A stretch of DNA of 64,000 nt, from the NCBI GenBank assembly GCA_963695805.1, contig CAVOHV010000008.1, forward strand, positions 1 through 64,000, read 5' to 3'. How positions within the stretch are numbered: position 1 is the stretch's first letter; every line of letters starts with the position of its first letter. Below are positions 14,345-23,802 of the stretch, in pieces. Under the pieces are notes generated by a model, which ran no database searches, had not been told where the DNA came from, and worked only from the letters and a program-made list of their open reading frames with translations. The DNA is from DASUPK01 sp963695805 (GTDB lineage: Bacteria > Actinomycetota > Thermoleophilia > Solirubrobacterales > 70-9). Position numbers and translations under genes: made by a program.

Positions 14345-15916
14345 CTACGGGTTCGCGTAGATGTGCGTGTACTGGCTGGCCGAGTCGGCCCCGGACTGGC
14401 CGATCGAGGGCTGCGGCGGCGCCGCATTGCACGCCGGCGCCGGGAACGAGCCCGAGGTGTTGCCCTGCCCCGCGAACGGGAACTGCTTGATCAGGTTGAA
14501 AATGTCCTGGGGGGTATCGAAGGTGGCGCGGTTCGAGAAGAGCGGATCGGCGGTATAGACGCTGTCGTTGGGGTCGAGGGCCGCGAAGACGCCGAAGGCC
14601 GGCGAGCACGGCCTCGTGTCGAAGCTGTCGAGGCCGCCGGCGACCTTCAGCGCGCTGTTCGGGGCCGGGTACGGGTTCGTCCGCGAGTAGGTCAACCGGT
14701 GCTGCGTGAAGGCGGCAAGCCCCTCCGGGTAGAGCGGCGCCGTGCTGCGGATGTAGTGGATGTTCGTGCCGGTCTCGATCGTGCCGGTGGCGTTCAGCGC
14801 TGAAGCGACGTTCCCGAGGAACCCGGTCACGTCGCGCTGGTAGCGCCCGATCCCCTGGACGATCGGCGTGATCTGTTGGGAGAACGGCGTCACCTCGTTG
14901 AGCAGGGGCGGAAGATCGTTGTCGAGCAGGGCCCTGAGGGCGGGCAGGCCGGTCACGGAGCGCTTGGCGAGCTTGCGGAGGCCGACGAAGAAGTCCTTGA
15001 AGCTCGGGGCCACCTTCGCCACGTTCTTCAGGTTCGCGCTCAGCAGCCTGGCCGAGGGATGGAGCTGGGTGATCAACGGGTTGGCGTTTTGCGAGAAGCT
15101 GCCCAGGCGGTTGAGGGTCAGCCGCGACTCGTCGAGGAACGTGGGCAGTGCGCGGAAGGTGGCCTCCAGGTCCTGGTTCCGCACCGCCGTGGTGTGGAAG
15201 ACGGTGCCCGAGTTCCGGATCAGGCCCTGGAGCTGGCCCTGGCGCTCGCTGAGCGCGCCGAAGACCTCGCCGGTGTTGCGGACCAGCTGCTGCACGGCGC
15301 CCTGCTGGGTGTCGAGCACGCGAAGCACCTTGTTGGCGTCCTGGGCGAACGGCTCGAGATTGGCGATCGCGGCGGAGAGGTCCGCGCCGCGGCCGGCACT
15401 CGCGATGGCGAGCTCCTCCATCCAGGTCTGGAATGCCGCCCTGGTTCTGGCGTCGAAGGTGCGGAAGATCTCGTCGAGCTGCACCGAGGGCTGCACCTGC
15501 GCCCTGGGCAGGGTGCCGCCCTCCGCCAGCTTCGGTCCGTCGCGGTCACCCTGCGTGAGCTCGACGTAGGTCTCGCCGAGGAGCGTCTTCTGCCGCAGCA
15601 TCGCCCGGGTGTCGGCGGGGATCGGGGCGTAGCGGCTGTCGACCTCGATCGTTGCGACCGCCAGGTCCCGGTTCGGGCCCGAGTTCGCCAGGTTGATCGA
15701 CTTCACCTTGCCGACGGAGACGTTGCTGATCCGCACGTCGGACTCGACCGCGAGCTGGGTGGCCTCGTCGAATGGCACCTTGACCCGGTAGCCCTCGGGC
15801 TTCAGTGGAATCGGGCCGCCGAAGGTCGACCAGAGGAAGAGCAGCAGGCCGAAGCACGAGAACGCGAAGGCGACCGCGACGGCGATCTGTCCGACTGTCG
15901 GCCCGCGCGTCCTCAC
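14345..15916 (-). CDS. Mce/MlaD family protein 6 of 6
   Basis: At 523 residues, an N-terminal membrane anchor (IAVAVAFAFSCFGLLLFLW, about 11-29) is followed by the MlaD/Mce beta-barrel domain (about 40-120, YRVKVPFDEATQLAVESDVR with ISNVSVGKVKSI). A long helical region with heptad-like leucines (to about 380) and a Cys-containing C-terminal part (RPCSPAFGVF, PAPACNAAPPQ) complete it. Mce proteins form hexameric rings or tubes carrying lipids or sterols through the envelope. It is last in a six-gene operon; its GTG overlaps the stop of protein 5. Confidence 0.92.
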   Translation of the reverse strand: MRTRGPTVGQIAVAVAFAFSCFGLLLFLWSTFGGPIPLKPEGYRVKVPFDEATQLAVESDVRISNVSVGKVKSINLANSGPNRDLAVATIEVDSRYAPIPADTRAMLRQKTLLGETYVELTQGDRDGPKLAEGGTLPRAQVQPSVQLDEIFRTFDARTRAAFQTWMEELAIASAGRGADLSAAIANLEPFAQDANKVLRVLDTQQGAVQQLVRNTGEVFGALSERQGQLQGLIRNSGTVFHTTAVRNQDLEATFRALPTFLDESRLTLNRLGSFSQNANPLITQLHPSARLLSANLKNVAKVAPSFKDFFVGLRKLAKRSVTGLPALRALLDNDLPPLLNEVTPFSQQITPIVQGIGRYQRDVTGFLGNVASALNATGTIETGTNIHYIRSTAPLYPEGLAAFTQHRLTYSRTNPYPAPNSALKVAGGLDSFDTRPCSPAFGVFAALDPNDSVYTADPLFSNRATFDTPQDIFNLIKQFPFAGQGNTSGSFPAPACNAAPPQPSIGQSGADSASQYTHIYANP

Positions 15917-17259
15917 GGCGTCACTCCCGGTGTCGCGCAGTCCGGGATGTTGGTCGTGCGAGGCGTGCCGCTGAGCTGGTAGAGCAACCGGAGGTACGGC
16001 TCGGCGAGCAGGGTCTGCTCAGCGGTGCCGGCGGTCGCACAGCTCAACTGGACCAGACCGCGCCTGATCGGTCCGTAGGCGTCCTGAAGGGTGTAGTTCG
16101 TGACCAGGTTGTGGTTCAGCCACGGGACGTAGAAGAGGTAGCCTTCCTGGTCCCCGGGCGGGTTGAAAGCCAGCGCGTTGAGCCCGTCGTTGAGGCTGGT
16201 GAATCCGAGCTTGAGTCCGGGGGTCGCGACGCCTAGGCCCTGCGAGATCTGGGCCACGTGCTGCACGGGGCTCTTCACCTGGACGGTGAAGGGACGGATC
16301 TGGTTCTGGATCGGCCCTGCCGTCTGCTGGAAGAGCGGCCGCAGGGCGCGCAGCGCCGGGGCGGTCGCCCTCGCACCCGGCAGGCTCTTCTTGAGAGCCG
16401 GCCCGGACTGCAGCGCGAGGTCATTGGCGCTGGTCAGCGCACCCTGGGTCTCCTTGAGCGTGCCGGGCAGCTCCCTGATGGCGCTTCGGATCGATGCCTC
16501 CTGCCTGGCGAACGAGGCGAGCACGGCGTCGGAGGCGTCCACGAAGTTAGTCAGATCCTGGTCCTTGTTGCCGAGCTCGGTGGAGAGCAGCTGGAAGTTG
16601 TGGATCGAGTTGGCGATGGTCTGCCGGCGGGTGGCGAGCGCGGCACTGATGCGGGCGATGTCCCGGGCGAGCGGGTCCAACCGGCGGAGCGCGTTGGAGA
16701 GCTTTACGTCGCGGCCCTGCTCGGGGTCGAGGGCCTCCGCGCCGTTAGCCAGCAGGAGCTTCAGGAACTGCTGGGTATCGGCGTCCAGCGAGGCGAGGAC
16801 CTCGTCCGGATTGACCTGCGGCTGGGTCGAGGCGAGCGGGATCGTCGAGTTCTCCTTCACCTGCGGGCTCGATTGGGTGCCCGGATCGACCTCGACGACC
16901 ATGTCGTTCAGCCCGGTCTTCGGACGGAGCAGAAGCGAGGAGTTCTCGTGGATCAGCGGCGCGTACTTGTTGTCGACGTCCATGCCGACCACGGCGTGGC
17001 CGTTCTCGAGCTTGACGCCGCTGATCTCGCCCACCTTGATGCCGGCGATGTCGACGGACTGGCCCTGACCGGGGATGACGGCCTGGGCCGTCGAGAACTC
17101 GGCCTCGAGCGCGAACCGGTCCGTACCGATCAGCGGTACCCAGCTCGGCAGGCTGGTGCGCTGGTTGATCAGGATCACCGTCGTCGCGAAGAGGGCGGCG
17201 GCGAGCAGGGCGATGATCGCCAGAACGTCGCGGAGATGTGCTCTCAGCGCTCGTCTCAT
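15913..17259 (-). CDS. Mce/MlaD family protein 5 of 6
   Basis: This 448-residue protein starts at the ATG at 17259, which overlaps the stop of protein 4 (ATGA). The N-terminal anchor is DVLAIIALLAAALFATTVIL, the MlaD domain follows (FALEAEFSTAQAVIPGQGQS, DIAGIKVGEISGV, about 45-120), then a helical segment to about 350. The C-terminus has a conserved pair of cysteines (LVQLSCATAGT, NIPDCATPG). It is probably one of six subunits of the same ring or tube. Longer starts upstream would only add antisense-like residues inside protein 4. Confidence 0.92.
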   Translation of the reverse strand: MRRALRAHLRDVLAIIALLAAALFATTVILINQRTSLPSWVPLIGTDRFALEAEFSTAQAVIPGQGQSVDIAGIKVGEISGVKLENGHAVVGMDVDNKYAPLIHENSSLLLRPKTGLNDMVVEVDPGTQSSPQVKENSTIPLASTQPQVNPDEVLASLDADTQQFLKLLLANGAEALDPEQGRDVKLSNALRRLDPLARDIARISAALATRRQTIANSIHNFQLLSTELGNKDQDLTNFVDASDAVLASFARQEASIRSAIRELPGTLKETQGALTSANDLALQSGPALKKSLPGARATAPALRALRPLFQQTAGPIQNQIRPFTVQVKSPVQHVAQISQGLGVATPGLKLGFTSLNDGLNALAFNPPGDQEGYLFYVPWLNHNLVTNYTLQDAYGPIRRGLVQLSCATAGTAEQTLLAEPYLRLLYQLSGTPRTTNIPDCATPGVTP

Positions 17260-18833
17260 GGGAAGTTGGAGGGGTTCGGCGGGCCCTGCGCCGCAGCGGG
17301 CCCGTTGAGGTCGGGGATCGGGTTGCTCTGGCAGGCGACGTCGGTCCTGAACGGCGGCGCGCGGGACGCGACCGGGCGAGTCCCGATGTTCCCGCCCGGG
17401 GCGGCGGTGCCCGCCCACAAGGCGTCCCTCCCCGGGCCCCCGCCCGGGACGGAGGCGCGGAGGTTCGGGACGGGGCCGCCAGCGGGCACCGGGCCGCCGG
17501 CCGAGAAGAACCGCAGGACCGGGCCGTTGCCGTCGAAGAAGCCGCTCTCGCCTGCGAGGTTGGCGACCGCGTAGCCGAACTCCTTGAAGTTCGGCACGCC
17601 CGTGGTGAAGTTGTAGCCCGTACCCGAGTCGTCGAGCACCACGTCGCCGGCCGGGTCAAGGACATTCGCGACGCAGCCGCTCGTCAGCCCGATCTGCTCG
17701 AACAGCCCGCGCCCGTCGGCCGCGGACTTGCCGGCGCCGGGGCCGGCCAGGCGCAGCTGGTGGGCGACGAAGCCGAGCTCGCTCGGCTGCAACAGCGCGG
17801 CGGTCTGGTCGAGCCACGGCTGAGAGGCCGCGATCGTCGCGGGCAGCTCGCGAACGCCCGGGGTGAGGTCACGGGCGAAGGCCCGCAGGAAGGGCAGCGT
17901 CGAGTTGGTGTGGCGGAGCGACGGCTCGGCGATCTTCAGCGTGGGCGCGAGCAGCTTGATCGTACGCTCGAGGTTCTCCTTTTCGCTGGCGAGCGCCCCT
18001 GCGACGGTGTTGAAGTTGCTGACCAGGCCCTGGAGCTGCGCCTCGTGGCCGGTCAGTGCGTCGAAGATCCGGGCCTGCCCGGCGATCAGGCCGGAGAGAT
18101 CGTGCTGCGTGGTTCCGAGCAGCGCTTCGTTGACGATCGCCGAGTCCTTTGCGGCCGTCTGCCCGTAGAAGAAGGACTTGTTGATCGCCTGGGCCGCGGT
18201 CAGCCCCTGGACCTCGGGGTCCTGTGTCGCGTCGTCGGCGGCCGACGGCTTGTGGTTCAGGGACTGGCCGTAGCCCTCGAGCAGCTTCTGCAGGTTGGCG
18301 CGGTCGGGCGCCTGGAGCGAGGTGAGGATCTGATCGAGTTGGACCGCCGTCGCTGTCTGGGTGACAGGAATCGTGTCGCCGTCGGAGAGGGAGTGGGCGC
18401 TCGGGCTCCCCGGGCTGATGTCCAGGAAGAAGTTGCCCTCCAGGAAGATGCGCGGCCGGATCTCGAGTTGCGCGTCGCTGTGGATCGGCAGGCCGTTGTC
18501 GTCGACGGTGAAGGTGACCTCGGAGTAGTTGCTCGCGCAGGTGTCGGTCTGGCCGTTCTCGCAGACGCTCTTCACGCTCTCGACCTTGCCGACGCTGACG
18601 CCCGCGATCCGGACAGGCGAGTCCTTGCGGATGTTGGCCGCGTTCTGGAAGACCGCCTTGAGCTCGAAGTGCGACTGGAACGGGATCGACTTCGTCCAGG
18701 CCAGGTAGGTCCCGGCGATCACGAGCGCGATCAGGATCAGGGCGTTGCGCGTCCGGTGCGGCGGATGGCCCTTGCGGTAGATCCGCTCGTCGTAGTCCTT
18801 GCGCTGGGGCACCTTTGGCGCGGGGGGCGTCAC
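17256..18833 (-). CDS. Mce/MlaD family protein 4 of 6
   Basis: At 525 residues from the GTG at 18833 (GTGA overlap with protein 3), it has a cytoplasmic basic stretch (KDYDERIYRKGHPPHRTRN) before the membrane segment ALILIALVIAGTYLAW. The MlaD domain follows (FELKAVFQNAANIRKDSPVR, IAGVSVGKVESVKSV), with an inserted Cys pair (VCENGQTDTCASNY). The helical region extends to about 380 and the C-terminus is Pro/Gly-rich (GGPVPAGGPVPN). The Cys pair within the Mce domain could form a disulfide outside the membrane, which is inference. Confidence 0.92.
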   Translation of the reverse strand: MTPPAPKVPQRKDYDERIYRKGHPPHRTRNALILIALVIAGTYLAWTKSIPFQSHFELKAVFQNAANIRKDSPVRIAGVSVGKVESVKSVCENGQTDTCASNYSEVTFTVDDNGLPIHSDAQLEIRPRIFLEGNFFLDISPGSPSAHSLSDGDTIPVTQTATAVQLDQILTSLQAPDRANLQKLLEGYGQSLNHKPSAADDATQDPEVQGLTAAQAINKSFFYGQTAAKDSAIVNEALLGTTQHDLSGLIAGQARIFDALTGHEAQLQGLVSNFNTVAGALASEKENLERTIKLLAPTLKIAEPSLRHTNSTLPFLRAFARDLTPGVRELPATIAASQPWLDQTAALLQPSELGFVAHQLRLAGPGAGKSAADGRGLFEQIGLTSGCVANVLDPAGDVVLDDSGTGYNFTTGVPNFKEFGYAVANLAGESGFFDGNGPVLRFFSAGGPVPAGGPVPNLRASVPGGGPGRDALWAGTAAPGGNIGTRPVASRAPPFRTDVACQSNPIPDLNGPAAAQGPPNPSNFP

Positions 18834-20320
18834 TTCTTCCCCTTCTTCTTCTTTTTCTTCGTGCTCTTCTGGAGCTGCTGGAGGATCTGGCCGGCCGTAT
18901 TGATCCCCTGGTTGCCCGGGACGTTCCCGATCGTCACGCCGCCGGGGAAGCCCTCGTTGCCCGCCTCGCACTCACGCGTCTGCCCCGGGGACGCGGTGTT
19001 CGGGTAGGGGTTGTAGTGCAGGAAGTTCACGGCGAAACCGCCCTGCCCGTTGGCCGGGGCGGAGGCGGGGCCGATTTGGCTTCCCTGCGCGAGCGATGGC
19101 TGGAGCACGATGAATCGCTGCCCGTTGGCAACACCGTCGTTGTAGCTCGCCAGGTCCGCGGCGTTCCGGAAGACGAGCGTCGCGTAGTTGCAGACGGACT
19201 GTGCGGGAGTGATGAAGCGGAGCGCCGGCCCGGCCGCGTTGTTGAACTCGGTCAGGTGCTGGATGCCGTTGCGCGCGCTGGCGTTGTTGCTGAGATTCAG
19301 CAGGGACTGCGCCGTCGGGTCGAGCTGCGCGTTCAGGGCCGGCGCGAACGGCAGCGCCTTGACGCCCTCCACGATGCTCTGGCCGACCACCTTCTGCACC
19401 GGCGCGATCGCATGGATCCCGGGCTGTAGCTCGCTGAAGAGCTTGGCCGTGTTGACGAGGAAGGGCCGAATCGTCGGCAGCGTCGCGATCGCCGTGTCCT
19501 CCGCCGGCGGCGACTTCGAGATCGACTCCTGGATGAAGGGGCGCGAGACGCGGGCAAGCGCCGCGAAGGTGGTGTCCAGGTCCGCGAAGAGCTGGCCCTG
19601 GATCTCGGCGACCGGCGCAACCTCCGCCGCGGTGGCCGACAGCGAGGAGACGAAGTTGGAGAGGCCGGTGTTCGGGTCCGCGAGGTTCCGCATCACCGGA
19701 GTGAGGACCTCGACGAGAGGCTTGAGCTGGCCGATCGCCGCGTTCAGGTCGACCCCGCGGCCGGCCAGGGCATTGCCGAACTCGAGCAGGTTGGCCTGGA
19801 TTGCCGTCCGTGTCGGGCTGTCGAACATGTTGAAGACCTGGTCGATCTCGACCGGCTCGGGACGGGCCGCACTGAGCGGCATCGTGGAGCCGGCCTTGAA
19901 GCCCTGGCTCGAGTCACCGCGATTGATCTGGAGGTACTTCAGGCCCAGCGCGGACTTGGAGCGGACGACGATCGTCGAGTCCTCGGGGAGCTGCTCCAGG
20001 TCCTTGTTGAGGTCCATGTCGACCTTGGCGACCTGGCCGGTGCACTGGCGGGTCGGGTCGAACGGACAGGGAGCGTCGGTGACGTTCTCGGGGGTGATCG
20101 CGGTGATCTGGCCGACGCGCTGGCCGCCGATTCGCACGTCATTGCCCTTGACCATGCTGTTGGCGTCCGGGAGCTGCGCGGAGAGCTGGTAGGTCGGCAC
20201 GAAGGGCAGGCCGGTGTTCGCCTGGTAGGCGAGGAAAACCGCAACCGTCACGACGAGCACGGTGACCGCGCCGACCAGGGTCGGGCTGGCCGCGAGGCTG
20301 CCGACGCGGCCGCCCCTCAT
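18830..20320 (-). CDS. Mce/MlaD family protein 3 of 6, Lys-rich C-terminus
   Basis: This 496-residue protein has a membrane anchor at LVGAVTVLVVTVAVFLAYQ (about 15-33). The MlaD domain includes YQLSAQLPDANSMVKGNDVR and IGGQRVGQITAI, with a Cys pair insertion (APCPFDPTRQCTG) resembling that in protein 4. A long helical region follows, and the C-terminus ends in a poly-lysine tail (STKKKKKKGKK). The ATG overlaps the stop of protein 2 (ATGA). Confidence 0.92.
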   Translation of the reverse strand: MRGGRVGSLAASPTLVGAVTVLVVTVAVFLAYQANTGLPFVPTYQLSAQLPDANSMVKGNDVRIGGQRVGQITAITPENVTDAPCPFDPTRQCTGQVAKVDMDLNKDLEQLPEDSTIVVRSKSALGLKYLQINRGDSSQGFKAGSTMPLSAARPEPVEIDQVFNMFDSPTRTAIQANLLEFGNALAGRGVDLNAAIGQLKPLVEVLTPVMRNLADPNTGLSNFVSSLSATAAEVAPVAEIQGQLFADLDTTFAALARVSRPFIQESISKSPPAEDTAIATLPTIRPFLVNTAKLFSELQPGIHAIAPVQKVVGQSIVEGVKALPFAPALNAQLDPTAQSLLNLSNNASARNGIQHLTEFNNAAGPALRFITPAQSVCNYATLVFRNAADLASYNDGVANGQRFIVLQPSLAQGSQIGPASAPANGQGGFAVNFLHYNPYPNTASPGQTRECEAGNEGFPGGVTIGNVPGNQGINTAGQILQQLQKSTKKKKKKGKK

Positions 20321-21903
20321 GCCCCGCCTCCGAGGAGGAACTGGAGGAACATCGAGGCCTCTCGCATCGAGACCGCCTGGTTGCCCGGCTGCTGCCCGGT
20401 CGTGTTATCCGGCGTGGTGGTCGTGGTGCCTGAGCCGCCATCGGAGGAGCCGGGCGTCTCGGTGGACTCGCCCTGATCGGGGGGAGGCTGCGGCAGCAGG
20501 TCCTGGAGGTTCGGGACATCGATGTGAGGCAGTGGCGAGGCCGACCGGAGCTTCGCCTTGGCCGCGCGCGTCTTGCTCGCCTTCTTCTTTTTCTTCTTCT
20601 TGGTCGTCGCCGAGCCGGTGGACGACGGCTGCCAGAAGGCCTCACACCCGCCGGCGGGCGTGGCCACGAGCTCGACGCAGGTCGAGAGCTGGAGGTTCGA
20701 GCGCTGGTAGTGGCCGAACTGGTCGAACCCGTTGAGGGAGCCGCTCGTGTTGTAGATGAAGTTCATGAGGTTCTGGAAGCCCTGCGTGCGCTCGAACGTG
20801 TCCAGCAGCGAGCCGAAGTTGATGCCCACGGGCTTGGCGGAACTGGCAGTCGCCGCCAGGTCGGTGAGCAGCCCGTCCGAGGCGGCGAGCTTCGGGCCGG
20901 CCGTCTGCCCGGCGTCGCCGAGGGTCGTGAGCGCCGGGATCGTCAACTTGGCGAACTTCGGCAGGTTCACCGTCGCCTTGCTGAGGCCCGGTGCCGCCTG
21001 GTTCAGGTCCGTGAAGAGCGGCGTGCCCTGATCCGCGAAGCTCTTCAGCTTCGTCATGGTCAGGCGGACCTGCCGGAGGGTGGCCGGGAACTTGCGCAGG
21101 CCCTCCTCGAGCGCGGCGCTGCGCTCGGCGGTCGCCTGGCCCGAGATCGCGGCGTTGCGGAAGAAGCCGGTGACGTGCGTGCGGTTGCGGGCCAGCGGCT
21201 CCAGCACCCGGTCGCCGTTGCTCGCCAGGCTGGCGAGCTCCTGGTTCTGCTGGGCGAGGATCGCGAGCACCCGATCGGTCTGCCGGAGCGCCGGGTTCGC
21301 GCGGTCGATGACCTCGCCGAGGTCCTGGCCGCGGCCCGCGAGGGCGGCGCCGAGGTCGTTGAGGATGATCCGGAAGCGGTCCCGGAAGGGCAGCCGCTGG
21401 ATGTTCTGGATCAGATCGAGGTCGACGGTCTTGCCGTTGTTCTCGAGCGGCAGCAGGTACTGGCCCGATCCCGGCTGGTCGTCGCCGATCTGCTGGAGCG
21501 GCGGCGGGGGCGGCGTGCCCGCCGCGCGCGGCTGGGTCGGCGTGCAGTCGACGTACTTCTCGCCGATCAGGGACTGCGGGCGGATCAGGCAGCTGGCGTC
21601 GGTGCGAAAGTCCTTGAAGCCGGAGTCGGTGATCTTCATGACCACGACCGCCTTGCCCGGCACGGCGTGCGGGCCGCCCTCGTCGCTCGCGATCTCATCG
21701 TTGCCGGTGACATCCACCGACTCGACCGTGCCGACGGTTGCGCCGGCGACCCTGACCTCCTCGCCGTTCACGACGAAGGAGCCGTTGTCGAAGATGCCCC
21801 TGACCTTGTAGTCGCCGCTCGTGCCGTCGGAGCCGATCGCGGGCAGCGCGATCAGCATCGCGGCGAGCAGCAGGCCGACGGCTATGAGGGCGATTCGCCT
21901 CAT
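20317..21903 (-). CDS. Mce/MlaD family protein 2 of 6, with internal poly-Lys tract
   Basis: This 528-residue protein starts with a short signal/anchor (ALIAVGLLLAAMLIALPAIG). The MlaD domain follows (YKVRGIFDNGSFVVNGEEVR, VAGATVGTVESVDV) with Cys residues at DASCLIRPQ and KYVDCTPTQ. The helical region extends to about 360. The C-terminal extension has TTKKKKKKKASKTRAAKAK followed by an acidic Ser/Thr/Pro/Gly-rich low-complexity tail, unlike the other five. ATGA overlaps occur at both ends. Confidence 0.92.
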   Translation of the reverse strand: MRRIALIAVGLLLAAMLIALPAIGSDGTSGDYKVRGIFDNGSFVVNGEEVRVAGATVGTVESVDVTGNDEIASDEGGPHAVPGKAVVVMKITDSGFKDFRTDASCLIRPQSLIGEKYVDCTPTQPRAAGTPPPPPLQQIGDDQPGSGQYLLPLENNGKTVDLDLIQNIQRLPFRDRFRIILNDLGAALAGRGQDLGEVIDRANPALRQTDRVLAILAQQNQELASLASNGDRVLEPLARNRTHVTGFFRNAAISGQATAERSAALEEGLRKFPATLRQVRLTMTKLKSFADQGTPLFTDLNQAAPGLSKATVNLPKFAKLTIPALTTLGDAGQTAGPKLAASDGLLTDLAATASSAKPVGINFGSLLDTFERTQGFQNLMNFIYNTSGSLNGFDQFGHYQRSNLQLSTCVELVATPAGGCEAFWQPSSTGSATTKKKKKKKASKTRAAKAKLRSASPLPHIDVPNLQDLLPQPPPDQGESTETPGSSDGGSGTTTTTPDNTTGQQPGNQAVSMREASMFLQFLLGGGA

Positions 21904-23369
21904 GGTCCTGGCACCACGTCCGTCGAGTCACACGAGGAGGGCGGCGCGGGCGGAGTGCCGGTGGGAGCGCCGACCGGCGGACCGGGGAACGCGGGTGCGA
22001 AGAACGGGTTGCTGCCCGCGATCGGCATGGAGGAGCCGCCCGGGCAACGGAGGAAGATGCCGCGGGTGGGGCCGGCCGGATAGTCGTTGTAAACGTTCGC
22101 GGCGTCCTGCGGCAGCAGGGTGCAGGTGCTCCCCGACACCCCCTTGCAGCCGGCCGGCGAGTTGGCGGAGAAGGTGCCGAAGCCGAAGGGCGCCACGCGC
22201 AGGTAGTGGGCGTCCGCGTCGTAGTAGCCCGCGACCTGGTTGAGGTGGGCGACGCCGGCCATCAGATCGGGCACGTACGGACGCAGGAATTGCAGGTTGT
22301 CCTGGGAGACCTGCATCGCCTGCACGGTGATCGGGATCGCCTCGGCCGCACGGTTCTGGAGCGGCGGGAAGAAGCCCGTCGCGTCGGCGAGGTCGTTCTG
22401 CTTGCCCTTCAGGTTGACCGCGCGGCTGAGGTCGCGGATGACGGGGATCGACCTGGCCGTGACCGGCTTCAGGTCGCGGAGGAATCTCGGCAGGTTCTTC
22501 GTCGCCGGCTTCGAGGCGTTGACCAGCACGTCGAGGTCATCGAGGGCCGGGCGGAGGTTGTGGAAGGTGGTGTTCGCCTGGCGGAGGGTGGGCGGCAGCG
22601 CCACGAGTGCCTGGTCGAGGGAACGGTTCTGCGCCGCGATCGCGCCGAGGGCCTCGTTGGCGTTCTGGGTGAGGGCGGAGAGGTCGGCCCGGCGCTCGGC
22701 CACCGCGGAGACCACGTCGGCGCCGCTGACGAGGAAGTTCGTCAGGTTGCCCTGGTCGCGGTCGAGCTCCTGGAGCAGGCGGTCCGTGGCGACCAGCGAC
22801 GGGCTCAGGAACTTGTAGGTCCGGTTGGCCTCGGGGCCCTTGCCAGCGTAGACCGTGGCGGAGCCCTGAATGATGTTGCGGAGCGCCTGGCGCTCCCGGC
22901 CGCGCAGCGTGTTGAAGAGCTGGTCGAGGTCGACCGGGGAGGTCGTGTCGACCTGGGTGATCGTCGCGTCGTTCCCCAGCTCGGGTGCGTTGTCCGGACC
23001 GGGCTGGATCGAGACGTAGCGGTTGGCGATCCCCGAGAGCGAGGTCGCCCGGATGATCGCGGAGGTGCCTTCGTGGAGGGGACGGTCGACCGAGATGTCG
23101 ACCTCCGCCTGCCCGTTGTCGATCAGCTTGACGTCGTCGACGCTCCCGACCGAGGCGCCCCCGATCAGGACCTGGTTGCCCTTGACCAGCTGGCCGCCGG
23201 TCTCGAAGACGAGCTTGTAGTGATTTGAGTTGCCGCCGCTCGAGAGCAGCAGGACGACGATCGCGACCGCGATCAGGAGCACAGCGATGATCGCGGCGAT
23301 GCGGCTGAAGCCGCGCCCTCCCCTGACGCGGGCGGCCCGCGTCGAGACGGCGCCCTCCCCAGGCGTCAC
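21900..23369 (-). CDS. Mce/MlaD family protein 1 of 6 (operon leader)
   Basis: First gene of the operon, 489 residues from a GTG with GGCGAGG just upstream. The anchor is IAAIIAVLLIAVAIVVLLLS (about 23-42). The MlaD domain is the clearest of the six (YKLVFETGGQLVKGNQVL, IGGASVGSVDDVKLIDNG, about 49-125). The helical region (to about 370) includes a Gln/Asn/Leu-rich coiled-coil-like stretch, and the C-terminus is Pro/Gly-rich with cysteines. Unlike usual actinobacterial mce operons, no YrbE/MlaE permease gene precedes it: the next gene upstream is a divergent hydrolase 430 bp away. The permease and ATPase must be elsewhere or absent. Confidence 0.9.
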   Translation of the reverse strand: MTPGEGAVSTRAARVRGGRGFSRIAAIIAVLLIAVAIVVLLLSSGGNSNHYKLVFETGGQLVKGNQVLIGGASVGSVDDVKLIDNGQAEVDISVDRPLHEGTSAIIRATSLSGIANRYVSIQPGPDNAPELGNDATITQVDTTSPVDLDQLFNTLRGRERQALRNIIQGSATVYAGKGPEANRTYKFLSPSLVATDRLLQELDRDQGNLTNFLVSGADVVSAVAERRADLSALTQNANEALGAIAAQNRSLDQALVALPPTLRQANTTFHNLRPALDDLDVLVNASKPATKNLPRFLRDLKPVTARSIPVIRDLSRAVNLKGKQNDLADATGFFPPLQNRAAEAIPITVQAMQVSQDNLQFLRPYVPDLMAGVAHLNQVAGYYDADAHYLRVAPFGFGTFSANSPAGCKGVSGSTCTLLPQDAANVYNDYPAGPTRGIFLRCPGGSSMPIAGSNPFFAPAFPGPPVGAPTGTPPAPPSSCDSTDVVPGP

Positions 23370-23802
23370 CGGCGCCTCGCCTGCGGGCGATTGTCCGGAT
23401 GCGAGCCTCGAGCCTCCGTTCGGGTCCCTATGACGGTCCCTTCTTCCAGCAGCTCCTCACCTGCGTCTCAGCAGCCTTCCTCTCCTGCCGCATCCTGCAG
23501 CTCCGCAGCGATCCTATCTAGGACCCCAGCCGCGGAATGGGTAATTGGCCGTAGTTCCGAGCGGTTAACGGGTGCTTAATCGGGACGATTTCGCCCCTTT
23601 ACAGCGGTCCCCTGCGCTGGCTCAGCCGGAGGCTGGCTCTTCGAGCTCCACCGGCGCGCCGTTCCATGAAGGTGCCGCTTCTCGTCCAAAGCGCCTCCAC
23701 ATAACGTGCGCTCCGAGAAGTGGCGCTGTAGGGTGCGTCCGAGAGAGGGCGTGACGGAAGCGGCACTCCGGTGCCGTGATTGCGGTGAGAGGGGATCCCC
23801 AC
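23370..23802. other. Intergenic region between the Mce operon and the divergent hydrolase gene
   Basis: This 433-bp stretch has no convincing gene. It must hold the promoter of the six-gene Mce operon and of the divergent hydrolase. It contains one degraded copy of the intergenic palindromic repeat (23661-23694). AT-richer patches near 23540-23600 are candidate promoter or operator sequence, but no clear -35/-10 pair can be named. Confidence 0.5.
23661..23694 (-). repeat. Palindromic intergenic repeat, copy 1 (degraded)
   Basis: Contains CCGCTTCTCGTCCAAAGCG, the TTCGTCCAAAGC half-element of the family, preceded by a decayed TTCCATG half. Orientation is opposite to copies 7 and 8. Confidence 0.55.

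Noticed and set aside
17238..22083. Very long plus-strand open frames antisense to the Mce genes
   Set aside because: All mirror the codon-position GC bias of the Mce genes and encode Arg/Asp/Glu-rich sequence with no family resemblance.
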